This document shows, piece by piece, positions 21,363 to 32,730 of a stretch of 64,000 nt of DNA; the first letter of the stretch is position 1, and each line of letters starts with the position of its first letter. The DNA lies in assembly GCA_002812745.2 (NCBI GenBank), contig NCSJ02000007.1, positions 1 to 64,000 of the forward strand, written 5' to 3'. The DNA comes from Scytalidium lignicola. Its lineage: Eukaryota > Ascomycota > Leotiomycetes. The notes beneath the pieces are model-generated. The model saw nothing but the letters and a program-made list of their open reading frames with translations. It did not search any database and was not told the DNA's origin. The translations under genes were made by a program, and so were the position numbers.

Positions 21363-21675
21363 CTTTACGGTCGGCGGTGTGCGGGAGATTGTTTTTCCGG
21401 TGTCTTAGCTCTATGGAGACACCCATCATTGTTGCTACAAGCACGACGGTTGCCCAGCTCGTTACTATATCTAGGCAGACAGGTGAAGCTATCTTATTTC
21501 GTACTCACATATTATTCCTTAAAGTGTTGAAATGATTAAAAGATACTCAGAATATCTACCAATTAATTTTCTCTGTTATCCTCATGCGTGCATTTCAAGT
21601 CGTCTTTTCACGCTCAGCCCTACAAACCAGCCCAAGAGACGGATATTACCGTCACAGTTTGCCATTAGAAGGGTA
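21363..21675. other. Upstream region of the CTNNBL1-like gene
   Basis: Some 310 bp before an LTR-like element. A missing first exon of the CTNNBL1-like gene might lie here, but I could not find a start codon plus splice donor that gives a family-like N-terminus. Confidence 0.35.
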
Positions 21676-21903
21676 TGTTGGCATGGTCACATGTAGGCTA
21701 GAATCACGTGTAGATTAGGTGCACGTGTAGATAAGATTAGGCTAGTTCGGTTGCGGTAGGGGAGGGCGGTCCTGCACGGCAGTACTCCCCACATAACTAC
21801 CGTAGTACGAACCTACCTATAGCTAACAACAATCAACTACCATATCAACACGTATTACCTCCATAGATTGGAGATGTACGTTCACCGTAGAGGTGAACCG
21901 ACA
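21676..21903 (+). mobile_element. LTR-like element related to family A, 228 bp
   Basis: It starts TGTTGGCATGG and ends GAGGTGAACCGACA, sharing its last 12 bases with the family A LTRs. The interior differs but keeps CACGTG words and a G-rich/C-rich hairpin (GGTAGGGGAGGGCGG against ACTCCCCACA). No 5-bp duplication is visible at the flanks. It is probably the LTR of a related retroelement subfamily. Confidence 0.6.
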
Positions 21904-23635
21904 AATATGATTGTAAAAAAATTTTTTTNGTAGTGCTGTTTGCTGAATTGAGTTGTCTTCAGTCTTAGCGCTCAAATTAAGAACGATGAGAATGTCACCA
22001 AAATGTTACCTAAGATCTCCACTTCAATACACTGTATCTTCGGATCAGATAATGATATGTTCAAACTATTACTTTACTTAAGTTTGATTAATCAACTTCA
22101 TCTAAATAAACAAAGTATTAGATCAGACGTCATAGATTATAGACACAGTAGTTGAATGTGTTTTGGTCATGTGATATTCATGTGACCTAAGAGAGATCAC
22201 CTGACTTTCACTAACAACCATAAAGTGGAGACCAGATCTAAACCGAAAAGAAGCAGCCGAGGCAGATTGATTATTAACTAGATGAGTAAGGGGATTTTCG
22301 GATGAGGCCATATGGGTAGTCCTTCATAGTAGTAGATTCTTCCGGGGAGAAACTTAGTCTTCACTTCGGTGTATTTGTGTTTGACCTCTAAAAGAGCCTA
22401 GTTACTAAGTATTAATAGTTTTTCAATCTATCTTAGTACTCTGAATATATATTAACAAAACTTTAATTAAACACGTGAGCACTTCAATAATTGTAAAGGA
22501 GATATAACGAGTAATGACTCAAAATCCAGTATTAACTTTCGGCTGGATGAAAATAGAGAACATCCCTATATATTTTCTTCTTACACTTTCGCTCCTAGGG
22601 AATATCTTGCCTCGATGCCGAGGCTGTCTAAGTTCATACAATCTATCACCAAGCTTTCGGAGGTGGGTAAGTTTTTACTCACCGCCCACTGGCAGAATTT
22701 CTGACCTCACTAGTTGGTGGTGCTTAGAATTCTGCCTGTGGGCGGTGAGTAAAAACTTACCCCCGCCACCTCCGTTAACAAATAGTCCGAAGTCTGGTCC
22801 CGACGTCAGGCTCTGGAAAGCTCGGAGTGAACTGCAAAGCTTACTCATCCCGATGCTTAAGCGATTACAGCCAAGCAGCATGCCGAGGCAGAGGTGGGAA
22901 TAGTCAACAAATTGAGGAGCCAGAGTTAAACCTAATCAGGGCACATCCCATCCTCTATTGAGAAAGTAGACCCTAATCTGCCGCAAAGCGCTGGCCATCT
23001 GCACGTTACGTCAGCTGCGGCGTTACATTGCTCGAACCACCACAGAGATATCAGTCCGCTTCAAGTAACTTAGACGTCCTGTTCGCAGTTAAAANTACTC
23101 ATTTTAATATTACAATTTAATTAAATTGGAATGGTTAACGACTAAGAAATAAGATTATTTCATTTCTAAATAAACGTGGTCGAATAATAGTCAAGATCCC
23201 TGATTTAATTGGAGCTGAAACGTGGTTGAAAAATTGCCGAAATATATATATCCCCTGAATTAATTGCAACAGATTTCAGCCATTGACAACATCGGGTGAT
23301 TTTGCGTAGTTAAAACTGGGGACATTACGATGCTTGCATAAACGAGAGAGAATCTTATTAGCTGCTACAATTTTTGAATTCACGGAGCTGCGGTACCCTG
23401 CTTATTATGGCCTGCTGGCGGTACGTCAAGTCAGCTGCAGCACACAGCACACAGCACACACTTGCTCTTTCCTTCTCTTCCTCTTATTTTCTTAATCTTG
23501 CAATCCATCCTATTACTCAAGTAGTTTTGATACGAATAATAGAGGAGTCTGCCTGTCATTTTTTCCCGACAGAGTTGCTCTATATACCTAGCAACTCCGA
23601 GAAGGCCCCCTTCCCGAAGACCAACCAGATCAACA
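21904..23635. other. AT-rich region with possible gene remnants and a hairpin element
   Basis: About 1.7 kb with no intact gene. Two short open pieces flank the hairpin at 22659-22773: one reads YIFSSYTFAPREYLASMP, the other LWKARSELQSLLIPMLKRLQ. They are weakly like cytochrome P450 sequence interrupted by a repeat, but this is a low-confidence reading. A pyrimidine-rich stretch and a CAGCACA microsatellite (about 23436-23460) precede the gene starting at 23636. Confidence 0.3.
22659..22773. repeat. 115-bp hairpin repeat (MITE-like)
   Basis: The left arm GGAGGTGGGTAAGTTTTTAC and its continuation CTCACCGCCCAC is mirrored on the right by GTGGGCGGTGAGTAAAAACT and TACCCCCGCCACCTCC. The arms are about 45 bp and nearly perfect, with a short loop at 22700-22725. 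This structure fits a foldback MITE. A target duplication could not be fixed. Confidence 0.7.
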
Positions 23636-26600
23636 ATGGACCCAGATCCAGAGGAGGACATCACTACGGCAGAGACGGCCCAACAGAAGCGTCCATCAAT
23701 ATGGAAGACAATAATAGATAAGCTTGGACTAAATATCCCTACTGTTCTGATGATGCTCAAGTATGTGAATGTTATATCTTCTGATTATTTGACATTACTT
23801 GGACGGCATGGGATCTATATGTTGCCATACCGGGATATCAAACACAAGTTGGCAATAAATTTGACCACCTCTTCCTCAATATAAATTTAGAGACCGATTT
23901 TTCCGAAGATATATGCTGATACATCTAATCATAAAGGGGAGCCGTTGCGCCTACCATTGGAGTTGCCATGTATGTATCTTTCAAGCCTCCCCAAGATCAA
24001 ACATTAACACCGTAAAGATACCAAAACAGACATGTCGCCGAGCATTACTCAACTATCGGATATCTTATCCCGATCATGTCTATCCTTACCGTCCCGATAA
24101 TGCCTCGAGCAAGATTTATCCAAAACTTTTTAGTGACTTGTGTATGTGACCAACTGAATGCTTCAGCCTCTACTGTCGCTAATCTATGCTGACTGAGCAG
24201 CTCTTAATTTGTTTAGCAGCAGCATTATCTCTATTCGCTATGTGGTGTTCTATTAAGGCTCGACAAAACACGACACATATTCCTAAAGAAGTAATAGCAA
24301 ATGGTCCTGTTCCGGGTGCCGCTGTTAGTCCATTTAATGCGGCGTCTAGTGTGAATATGGCTATTTGGTTCTTCTTCTGGGTTTGGCTAGCAAATACGTC
24401 AGTATCACTACGCTGAATATGAAATAATGCTGATGAACTTTCTAGATTTCGCGCATATCGACCTCAATATTTTCTTCCTTCGATTGTCTTTTCCGTTTTT
24501 ATCAACGCAACAGGTGTCTACGGGACACAATTTGCAACAATAGAGCAGGCTGAATCCCTAAGTTGTCTTCCCATCTTCTGATTTCTAGCCAGATACTAAT
24601 ATATTTAAACCTCAGTCACACGGTTACTTGAGTCTTTCTTTGCTGGTTTTGGAATTTCGTTCGCTACTAGCATATTTGTACTTCCATTCAGTTCGCGAGC
24701 TCTTGTCTCTATGCTCATGAAAGAAGAATTGCACGGTTTCAAGAAGGTCTTCAAAGCGCATACTCAATATATTCTGTCACTGCCTACACGTGACTGGTAT
24801 TGTAGCGAGTATAATCGTAATGGTAGCATTGCCGATGATGATGATGACTCTCTTACTAGACTCACTCCCTGGCCGGAAGCAGACTTGTTAAAGAATATCA
24901 CAGCGGAAATTGCAAATTTACAAGTCAAGATCAAATCAGAGCTTCGTTATGTTAAGCGTGAGGTAGCATGGGGGAAATTATATTCCAAGGACTACGAGAA
25001 GATTTGTGATTTGCTAAAAAATATCCTGCTTCCTATTCTTGGAATGGATTCTCTCACAAAAGTTGCAGATCGGATCGAGAAACGTGGTGGATGGGGAGCT
25101 ATGAGTTCTGGATCCACGTATCAATCATTGTCTGAATCAGAATATGCAGATCTCGAAAAGAAGGAGAAGGAGCAGTGGCTTTGGATGTTTGAAAAACTGC
25201 GAGACAGAGTTCGACAACTTCAACAGGCAATGCTAGAGGGTATTGACCATGTTTTATACTCTCTTGAGCTTGAAAAGCGTCCCAAGGCATCGGGTTACAA
25301 GGATGATGTCGAATCAAATAGGCCTGAAGCTTCAACTACAGAACGACTCGAGAAAATAATGCAGGATTTTCTTCAGGAAAGAGAGGGGTATTTGAAAGAA
25401 TGGTGCGCATCAAAAGGCATGAGTGATCTCTCTCAGCCCGCGGACATAACCTCTTCGGATTATCCTCTACTTCAACGTCATCAAACTCAGCTTTATCTAT
25501 TTTTAGATGTAAGACCAGTTCTTTTTTTTTCTTCTTTTTTTTTTCTTTTTTTTTGATTAATGGAAGGGGGTACTGACTTCATTGAAGCTGGAATACTCTT
25601 TTCTCATGGCTGCGAGGGGAATCCTGGAACTACTTCAGTATGCCGACTCCAAAATAGAAGATGGGACCATGTCAAAGAGTAGACTTATCCTGCCCGGTTG
25701 GAGACAAATGAGAAAATGGCTCTGGGCTGCAATAGCTAGAGAAGACAATAACTTGGACTATCAATCCTATAGCACCAGATCCGGCACCGTCACCGTTCGC
25801 CTCCATGATGTCTTCCAGATGGAGAAAGATGCCGAACACCTCCCGCCCACTACAGCTTGGGAAAGGATTTCAGACAAATTTCTACTTATTTCTAACTTCT
25901 TCGGCTCTCCGGAATCGGCATTTGGTTTCAGAGTTGCAGTAGCTACCATGTGCATCGCGATCGTGGCCTACCTTCGCAACTCACAACAGTTCTACATTGA
26001 ACAGCGGTTAATCTGGGGCTCAATCATGGTTGCCATCAGTATGTCACAAACAGCCGGATCCGGGATTTATGGGCAGTTTCTTCGATTTGCAGGAACTGCT
26101 CTCGCTATGGTCGCTTCGTACATTGACTGGTATATCGTTGACCAGCATACAGCAGGAATTATTGTCTTCCTCGGTATCACTATGTTTTTATATCATTATC
26201 CATTGATTAAATTTCCTGAAAATCCTGTCGTCCCTATGATCGGAATGGTTACCGTTGTCTTGATCGTGGGCTATGAGCTTCAAGTCAAGCAAGTCGGCAT
26301 TCCCATTTCGGTTTCCAACGGCCAAGTGTATCATCCACTATACGAAATTGCTCCATACCGATTAGCTACAGTGCTTGGTGGTGTTGGAGTTGCATTCTTT
26401 TTCACATATTTTCCTTCTGTTGTTACTACTCGCAGCATGCTCCGAAAGGATCTTGCTTCTTCACTTTATATATTAGGAAACTACTATAGCGTGGTTTATC
26501 AAACTATCGCATTACGAATTGAAGGTGCTGAAGGAAGTCGTGCGGATAAACATAGCCCTGGAAGAAAACTTGACAAGGCTCGATCACTTCTTTTTGCCAA

Positions 26601-27252
26601 AGAACTCATTCTTCTTCAAGGGATCAAGCACCATAATGCATTCACAGCTTGGGAACCATCAATCGGAGGGAAGTTTCCACGAGCAACGTACAATAAGCTA
26701 GTTCATCATACACAGAAGTATGTTTTTTATCCCTTTCCTCTAATATATGTCCTAATTCTAATATTGAGCAGCATAATGCAATTCACTACTATGATCTGCT
26801 ACGTTACTCAATCCTTTGATCCCCCTATCGCACATCCCAATATACCGGGCAACTCCAACACCTGGGTCCAAGATTTTCACGAACTGATCACCTCCTTGCA
26901 AAGCACATCTAGAGATGTAATGACCCTTATCTCCATCATCGCATCTGCCATCGGGACTGGGAAGCCACTACCTCCATATCTCGAAGCGCCATCGCCCGTT
27001 CGGCTCAGCCAGTTGCTTGATAATATGAACCCTGAACTTTTGAGCACAGAACATGTTGGTGAGCCAGGATATGCCGCTTTGGCAGTGATGCAAGTTGCGA
27101 CAGCGATGCTGAACGATGATTTACATGAGTTGTTGAAGACAACGAAGAAGTTGGTGGGAGAAGCAAAATTCAGTGTTAAGGGCATAAGTATAGAGAGGAT
27201 TGAAGATTTAACCTCTGATGCGAGTACTATGATGGGTGTAAAGCAAGATTGA
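23636..27252 (+). CDS. FUSC/DUF2421-type membrane protein (ER transporter 6TM N-terminal family)
   Basis: Eight exons join in phase: 23636-23760, 23937-23969, 24030-24141, 24198-24397, 24446-24561, 24616-25508, 25588-26717 and 26772-27252, about 1029 aa. The first half has hydrophobic segments with IGYLIPIMSILTVPIMPRAR and TRLLESFFAGFGISF, as in fungal proteins annotated as putative ER transporter 6TM N-terminal domain. The second half carries a second membrane block (VAVATMCIAIVAYLRNSQ, WGSIMVAISMSQTAGSG) and a DUF2421-like tail. Related proteins resemble fusaric acid or aromatic acid exporters; transport is inferred and the substrate unknown. The last intron (26718-26771) is 54 bp and in frame, so retention would add 18 hydrophobic residues. 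The gene appears intact. Confidence 0.85.
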
Positions 27253-27382
27253 AGAAAGTTATTGATATAGAACAGGTTTTTAGTTTTTAATAATGGTAGA
27301 AGTAGTACAAGGCTTCCTTTGTAGACTTTTAGAATTTATAAAAATGGTTTTAGTATAATTTAAAGTTTATATTTACAGAATT
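27253..27382. other. 3' flank of the FUSC-type gene
   Basis: Short AT-rich 3' region that ends at the target duplication GAATT of a reverse-oriented LTR. Confidence 0.4.
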
Positions 27383-27549
27383 TGTTGAATTAGGACAGCA
27401 AAAGCATGGTACGCAATATGGGGTTACTCAGAGTATATTGTGGTGTTGTAGTAGCTACGTACAGCAAAGTAAAGCTAACTACTAGAAAGGGAAGTCACGT
27501 GTAACAGGCGAGACGTGGTGCCTAAGGTGGCAACTAGGATATCACAACA
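27383..27549 (-). mobile_element. Solo LTR, family B, reverse orientation, target duplication GAATT
   Basis: Read on the minus strand it starts TGTTGTGATATCC and ends CCTAATTCAACA. The 5-bp repeat GAATT flanks it (27378-27382 and 27550-27554). It is the reverse counterpart of the copy at 6697-6874 and lies only 130 bp from the stop codon of the FUSC-type gene. Confidence 0.8.
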
Positions 27550-27566
27550 GAATTTATAAATTATTA

Positions 27567-27666
27567 TGTTGTAATATCCTGCGCCACCTCAGGCATCACT
27601 TCACTTATTACACATGACTTCCACTTTAGGTAGTCCCTTTAGTTAGCTCTACTTTTACAGTGTACG
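27567..27666 (+). mobile_element. Truncated family B LTR, forward orientation
   Basis: It begins TGTTGTAATATCC and follows the family B consensus through ATGACTTCCACTTTAGGTAG to GTGTACG, where a MITE interrupts it. With the reverse copy just upstream it forms an inverted LTR pair. The 3' part of the LTR was not found beyond the MITE. Confidence 0.65.
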
Positions 27667-27889
27667 TAAGGGGGTGCAAGAAATGATTCGGCCCCCTGTT
27701 AGCCAATCGTTATGCAGCATTCGTCCAAAATTCAAGCTGCTTTAATGCTTCTAAGCGACTACACTGTTTTCAAATTTCAGTGCCATACAGATGTTCCACG
27801 AATTATCTAAAATGGCGTAAGAAAATCTCCTGATTCGGCCAAAAAACCTCTCGCTTGACAGGGAGCCGAATCATTTCTTGCACCCCCTT
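27667..27889. mobile_element. MITE with 28-bp perfect inverted ends and TA target site
   Basis: The left end TAAGGGGGTGCAAGAAATGA is exactly mirrored at the right end by TCATTTCTTGCACCCCCTTA, and the identity extends into TTCGG and outward to TACGTA. The element is about 219 bp between TA dinucleotides and encodes nothing. TA target sites and such ends suggest mobilisation by a Tc1/mariner transposase. It inserted into a family B LTR. Confidence 0.8.
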
Positions 27890-28931
27890 ACGTAAAAGGC
27901 TTTCTACCACCCGATATTCCACGATCTTGCTAATGTAAAAGAATTAACAGTTAAATAGTAAGAAAAAAGACATAGACCTGAAAATAACTCAAACCTGATA
28001 TCCCATAACTCTGCAGTGTAGTTTCAAGTTTGCCTTCTCTTTAATAATATCCCCATATTTTGTGCTCTTTGCAACTATTATTAATCGTGCTTTATTGTTT
28101 GTGGTCTTTTGGCGAATATCTTTAAGCTTATTATGTAACAATAAATTGTTTGTACAAGTTCGACCAGAAGTGTCGGAATTGATTGAGCAGGCCTGTGACC
28201 AGCATGAAGTTAACAGCTCTTGATTTTGTCTGCTAGCTGTTACAGCTAGCGAGGAGTTGCCCTGCTTGTTTTAGCTTTTACGTATACTATCTACAGGGGA
28301 TTTATAATATGGTATCTAGCTTTTACGAAGCCATTCGTNAAAAGTTTACTGCTAAGTCCTCGTTGAAGTAGCCGTAAGATTTGCCACACTTTACTCGTAG
28401 TGTAGGGTTGTCAGTTATATGGCCCTTTTATTAGCCATACCATATACTCACCGCTATTTCGTTTTTATTAGACCTATTCCCAATTCCCCGAATTAGCAAT
28501 CAATTGTCCCTTCTAAATAATTCCCTGCCTACAATTCACATATTAAAAATTTGTGCACATAATCTCATTCTCCGTTTGTCATAGCTTGTCCACTCATAGC
28601 TGGTCTAGATACACGTACATAGATATGGGCCCGTTTGAGGTACCAATATAAAGGGTTTGCTTATGGTCCTCCCTTTCCCCATAGCTCCATCCACTGCACA
28701 AACTACTAATAGTTTGCTTTAATAATTCTGCCAGATGATTACGGCGGGTAATACTGTGATATGTAATAGGATTATTATAACTCAATGTTGGCGGTGGTTG
28801 TAAATAACAGTGTTGAGTAAATTCTCAGATAAAGGAGGAAAGTTGACAGTGTTGTGAAGATAATCCGAGCTCAAACAAACTAAAGCATAGTAATTTAAGG
28901 CTAAATGATTTAATTAATTGCGGTTAGGTAT
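27890..28931. other. AT-rich region without a gene
   Basis: About 1 kb of AT-rich DNA between a MITE and a solo LTR, with an N at 28339 next to an A run. A word TGTTACAGCTAGC with neighbouring GCTAGCTGTTAC at 28233-28247 forms a short hairpin. No coding content was found. Confidence 0.4.
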
Positions 28932-29125
28932 TGTTGGTAGAATAGCGGTTACGTACACGTGATATTCACGTGCCACTGTAAGCTAGTCCCGATTAGGTAG
29001 TGGGAACGAGCGAAGCTCCTACAGCTTCGCTCTCCCACCCCTAATCGTACAACAACCATGGAATAGCACAACGAGTATATTACGTATAATTGCGTACCGT
29101 ACTTCGTGCTACAGGTGAACCGACA
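28932..29125 (+). mobile_element. Solo LTR, family A, 194 bp, with target duplication GGTAT
   Basis: Third copy of family A, starting TGTTGGT and ending ACCGACA. The 5-bp repeat GGTAT flanks it (28927-28931 and 29126-29130). It lies downstream of the HET gene (3' side). Confidence 0.83.
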
Positions 29126-29330
29126 GGTATATTATATTGTTCTATCTCTGGAATTAGCTTGCATCGTATATTTGTGGCTATGAGTACATAGATGTAAAAG
29201 CTCGATCAATATCCAAGAAAATTGGTTGTTCACGAAGTTCTTAGTAAACTTATCCTATATAAAATTCATCTCTATAACTTTTCGTAAATACGATATAGTG
29301 TCAAAGATTAAAAAGACAGCCCTTCTTTCC

Positions 29331-31109
29331 TTATTTAATCTTGAACTCCTGGTATACTAAATCTTCTCTTTCCAGAGCTTGACCATACATAATTCCATTA
29401 ATATAACACTCACCAACAAGAACATAACTACCATCTCCATTTTGTCTTAAAATGTATGGCACCTTTCCACCTTTGAAAATGCATACTAAGTCTCCAACTT
29501 TTGTGCCAAATGGTACTCGTCCCATGTCGCCCTTTTCTGTAGCACAAACACTTCTTCCAGTACCAAAAAACACTACAGAATGCATAAATTTCTCACCTTG
29601 AACGCCAGGTGGGCTAAAATCCTTCTCTTCTTTCCCGGTAACGTCTGGGCCTTGATTAGAATCAAGGTGAGGTGCATAAATTAGCTTGTTAAACCATTGA
29701 TAAACTTTATACGCAGCGTCGATGTCAATTCTCTCTCCGGTAGCAAGGATATTACAGCAAAGTGTCCGTGAAAGCTCCTTGTCTCGAGAAGAGCCTTCTT
29801 GATAAATAAAAGCACGTTTAGAAGCCTCTTTAGCCCCATGCATTTCTGTGGCCTCAACGATAAATCGTGCTATTTCCTCTTCAGGAGTCATCCACCAAGT
29901 AAGAGGTCCAGATTTCATTGTTGCTTCAGCTTGCCTAAATTTCCGGATATTTGGTGCAACGACAGAAATAGTGTCAACTATATAACCACCCACTGTAAGT
30001 ATCTGAAGATCCTCTGAAACTTTAAGTGACGCCTCTGAATCTCTAGATGCACTGAAGACCTTGTTTCCATAAAATGCAAGACAACTGCGATGTTCGAGCA
30101 TGTTACTCCAGTCTGGGATCCATGACCGCTCTGCTGAAGAATAAAATCCTGCATTAGACAAACAAAATAGGCTATTATGCGCCATCAGACTATAGATAGT
30201 AAGATTTTCATAGATTTCCCAAGCGCTCTTCGAGTAGTCGATGTTGATGCCAACATCATGATGATCTGACGCCAGACCCATAAGGGCAAAGACTTTATCC
30301 ACGGCTTTTGTCGCCTGGTATCCTCTGGTTAATGAGAGTAAAGATAAGAGATCTTCACCATTACCAGTCTTCAAGTCCGCCATAACATTAACTGACACAA
30401 CTCCTGGAGCGGATTGTGAATATTCTATGTTCCCAAGACTTCCGCCCTTTCTCAGGCTTCTAGCAAAATCTCTCACCACCTCCCACTCAATATTAAGTGT
30501 TCCACAAGTAAGAACTGCCTTTGTCGCCTTAACAACTTCTTGGATAATCCAGATCCTTTCAAAGTAAGGCCGTTGGAACAATCGTGATAACGCAATCCAT
30601 TCCGCTGACGCAGTATTTGGTAGTCCATACAGCGGCGAAGGTTTCCCATCCGGTCCTATCTGCTGGAAATCAAAATCCACACGACCATGCTGTTGAAAGA
30701 CGCCCTTTATTCGCTGTAGAAGTGCGAATGCCATACCATCGAATTCGGTTGCCTCACCTACCCACATAATCACCCTCTGCGCCCGAGCGTATATTTTGGC
30801 CATGATCTTCACTTGCGCACTGCGTTCTGCATCACTCTTTTGATTGATGCAGATAGCATCTATCCAAATAGTGCGCTCTTGGCCATTTTCTAGACGAAGA
30901 TTTTTTAGAGCAGTATATAGATTTGCAGTTACAGGGCAAATCTTCTCAGAGATGATTATTTCGTGAGTCACATCCTGACTACCCCATGTGTAAGAGAGTG
31001 CTTCGTATGGTGGAGAAGAATCCAATGGAACAGTGGAGAGCTTGCATTCAATTTCAGAACCCTTTCCAGGTAATATTCGGAGAAGTCGGATTTGTCCTAG
31101 CTCAAGCAT
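29331..31109 (-). CDS. HET-domain (heterokaryon incompatibility) protein
   Basis: A single exon encodes 592 aa. The three HET-domain blocks are clear: ALSYTWG at residues 37-43, IWIDAICINQ at 81-90, and VIMWVGE soon after, followed by AERSAQVKIMAKIYARA between them. The C-terminal half holds GRSVCATEKGDMGRVP and a final beta-rich segment common in this family (VYQEF ending). HET proteins act in allorecognition and can trigger programmed cell death when incompatible strains fuse; the partner allele here is unknown. No NLR or WD40 part is attached. The gene is intact although it sits beside solo LTRs. The start at 31109 is the first Met and gives the usual N-terminus. Confidence 0.93.
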   Translation of the reverse strand: MLELGQIRLLRILPGKGSEIECKLSTVPLDSSPPYEALSYTWGSQDVTHEIIISEKICPVTANLYTALKNLRLENGQERTIWIDAICINQKSDAERSAQVKIMAKIYARAQRVIMWVGEATEFDGMAFALLQRIKGVFQQHGRVDFDFQQIGPDGKPSPLYGLPNTASAEWIALSRLFQRPYFERIWIIQEVVKATKAVLTCGTLNIEWEVVRDFARSLRKGGSLGNIEYSQSAPGVVSVNVMADLKTGNGEDLLSLLSLTRGYQATKAVDKVFALMGLASDHHDVGINIDYSKSAWEIYENLTIYSLMAHNSLFCLSNAGFYSSAERSWIPDWSNMLEHRSCLAFYGNKVFSASRDSEASLKVSEDLQILTVGGYIVDTISVVAPNIRKFRQAEATMKSGPLTWWMTPEEEIARFIVEATEMHGAKEASKRAFIYQEGSSRDKELSRTLCCNILATGERIDIDAAYKVYQWFNKLIYAPHLDSNQGPDVTGKEEKDFSPPGVQGEKFMHSVVFFGTGRSVCATEKGDMGRVPFGTKVGDLVCIFKGGKVPYILRQNGDGSYVLVGECYINGIMYGQALEREDLVYQEFKIK

Positions 31110-31698
31110 GATTGACGCTACTCTATCAAATCCGATCTTGCAATAGTAGTCTTCGGGATCGCATCGAGGATTAAGTATTCCTCGTGTTCTAAATTCGCGG
31201 TATGTCTAGAGGAGAGGATTTAGAAAGTAAGGTCCCAGTATTGCTCCGGTATCGATTCTGTTCATGCAATTTGACTACGAATCGGATCGAGTCAGACTTT
31301 TAGGATACCCCGCACTCACCGCCTATCGGAGCAAGGATGATTTCAATTGAAGTTATTACTGTATGTTCCGGCTCGTCGCATTGTATTGTAGATGTAGCAT
31401 TACACACTCATTCTAACTTCGTAATTAAGCTCTTATCTTCACAAACAAAGAAAAATTCTCATTAGACGGTTACCTACTAAACGCTACCATTATCCTAATA
31501 ATTTGGCTTTACCCAAAAGTTGAACAACTTACCTAAGACAAAAAGCTTAAACATGGCCTTTCATAATGTCAGACAACTAAACTCCACTTTAACTCCTCCA
31601 AGTCGATTACTAAAAGCTTGCCTTGTTTAGACCTAGACCTGGATCGGAAACGTGACCTGACTTTAATAATAAGAAGGAATTCATATCCATCAAACAAT
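31110..31698. other. Intergenic, no gene seen
   Basis: Upstream region of the HET gene and downstream of the GNAT fragment. No ORF with plausible content and no repeat end was seen. Confidence 0.45.
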
Positions 31699-32210
31699 TC
31701 ACCAAGGGCCTAATTCAGATCCTCTTAAGTGGTTCAGTGTGGCCGACGAAGAAACAGCGTCAACACATAAAACCATGCCGAGAGTGTCCTCAGGAATAAA
31801 AACACTACCTCGGAGTTTAATATCCTTAACATAGTCTATTGAGGAGGTTTCCATGATCCCTTTTGTGTAATATCCAATAAAGTCAAGCCGAACCATGTTG
31901 ATTGAACCTAGATTATTATGGCCTACTCCAAAAATATTAAGTTCACTAGGCACTTACTTCCAAATGCTTTCGCAACAGCCATACATACAACAAGATGTAA
32001 ACTCATGAGGCTGTATATATCAATATCATTTTGCCGAAGCTGATTCAACAGGCCCACCTCAAGTTTACGCTCTCGATAATTGCGGTGAACTACCAGCTGC
32101 GTAACCCAACACACAGTATTATCACCGTAGTTCCAGCGGCAGGTAAATGTATTACCATCAAAGTTGACCGCCAATAGTAACTTTAACATAGGATCATGTA
32201 GCAGTTTCAA
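31699..32210 (-). pseudogene. GNAT-type acetyltransferase, probably 5'-truncated
   Basis: Two pieces join across a 50-bp GT-AG intron (31957-31908) to read AFG|SSINMVRLDFIGYY. The first piece holds VCWVTQLVVHRNYRERKLEV, the acetyl-CoA-binding region of a fungal GNAT-like family, followed by LLNQLRQNDIDIYSLMS. The second holds SSIDYVKDIKLRGSVF and ends at a stop. Members I recall are longer at the N-terminus by about 100 residues. Upstream of the Met at 32210 the frame stays open for only a few codons before a stop, so the start was either lost or lies in an exon I could not find. The glycine-rich Q/R-x-x-G-x-G/A signature is degraded (RERKLEV), which also suggests decay. Confidence 0.6.
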
Positions 32211-32730
32211 GTAGTCCTTACTTGGACGTACACGGGTACCTACCGTTAGTCAGCAGTTTCGCAAACCCAGTTTAAAGATTATTTATCAGCTTTCGCAGAC
32301 TTCCACGTTTAGCTAAACCGATCGTGCTTATTAGTTACGTTTTGGATACCCCAATGTAACGTATAATAAGGTTCTTTGTAAGCATATATAAGGATTTATA
32401 TAAAGATCTTACAATCCACTAACCTGCATTTTAATATGTCTTAGCTTAGTAGCGAATATGAATTATTTGTAAATAAATTAGCTTAACTGTCAATTTTATA
32501 ATTAACCAACTTTACTAAACTTCAAATAAAGCAGTTGATTAAAATTATGATAAATATAACATTTAGAACATGTTGGAACTTTTAATGTATTGTAGTAACT
32601 AATATAATGCTTAAAGAACACTTGCAATTTTAGTGCGTTATAGGGCATATGTAGCTTAAAATGACAGAGCATATATATCGTAAAGTTCATAAGCTATACA
32701 ACTCATCACCACATTAGATCTTCCAGACCA
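32211..32730. other. AT-rich intergenic region
   Basis: About 520 bp, AT-rich, between the GNAT fragment and the SDR gene. A missing first exon of the GNAT gene could lie here but was not found. Confidence 0.4.
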
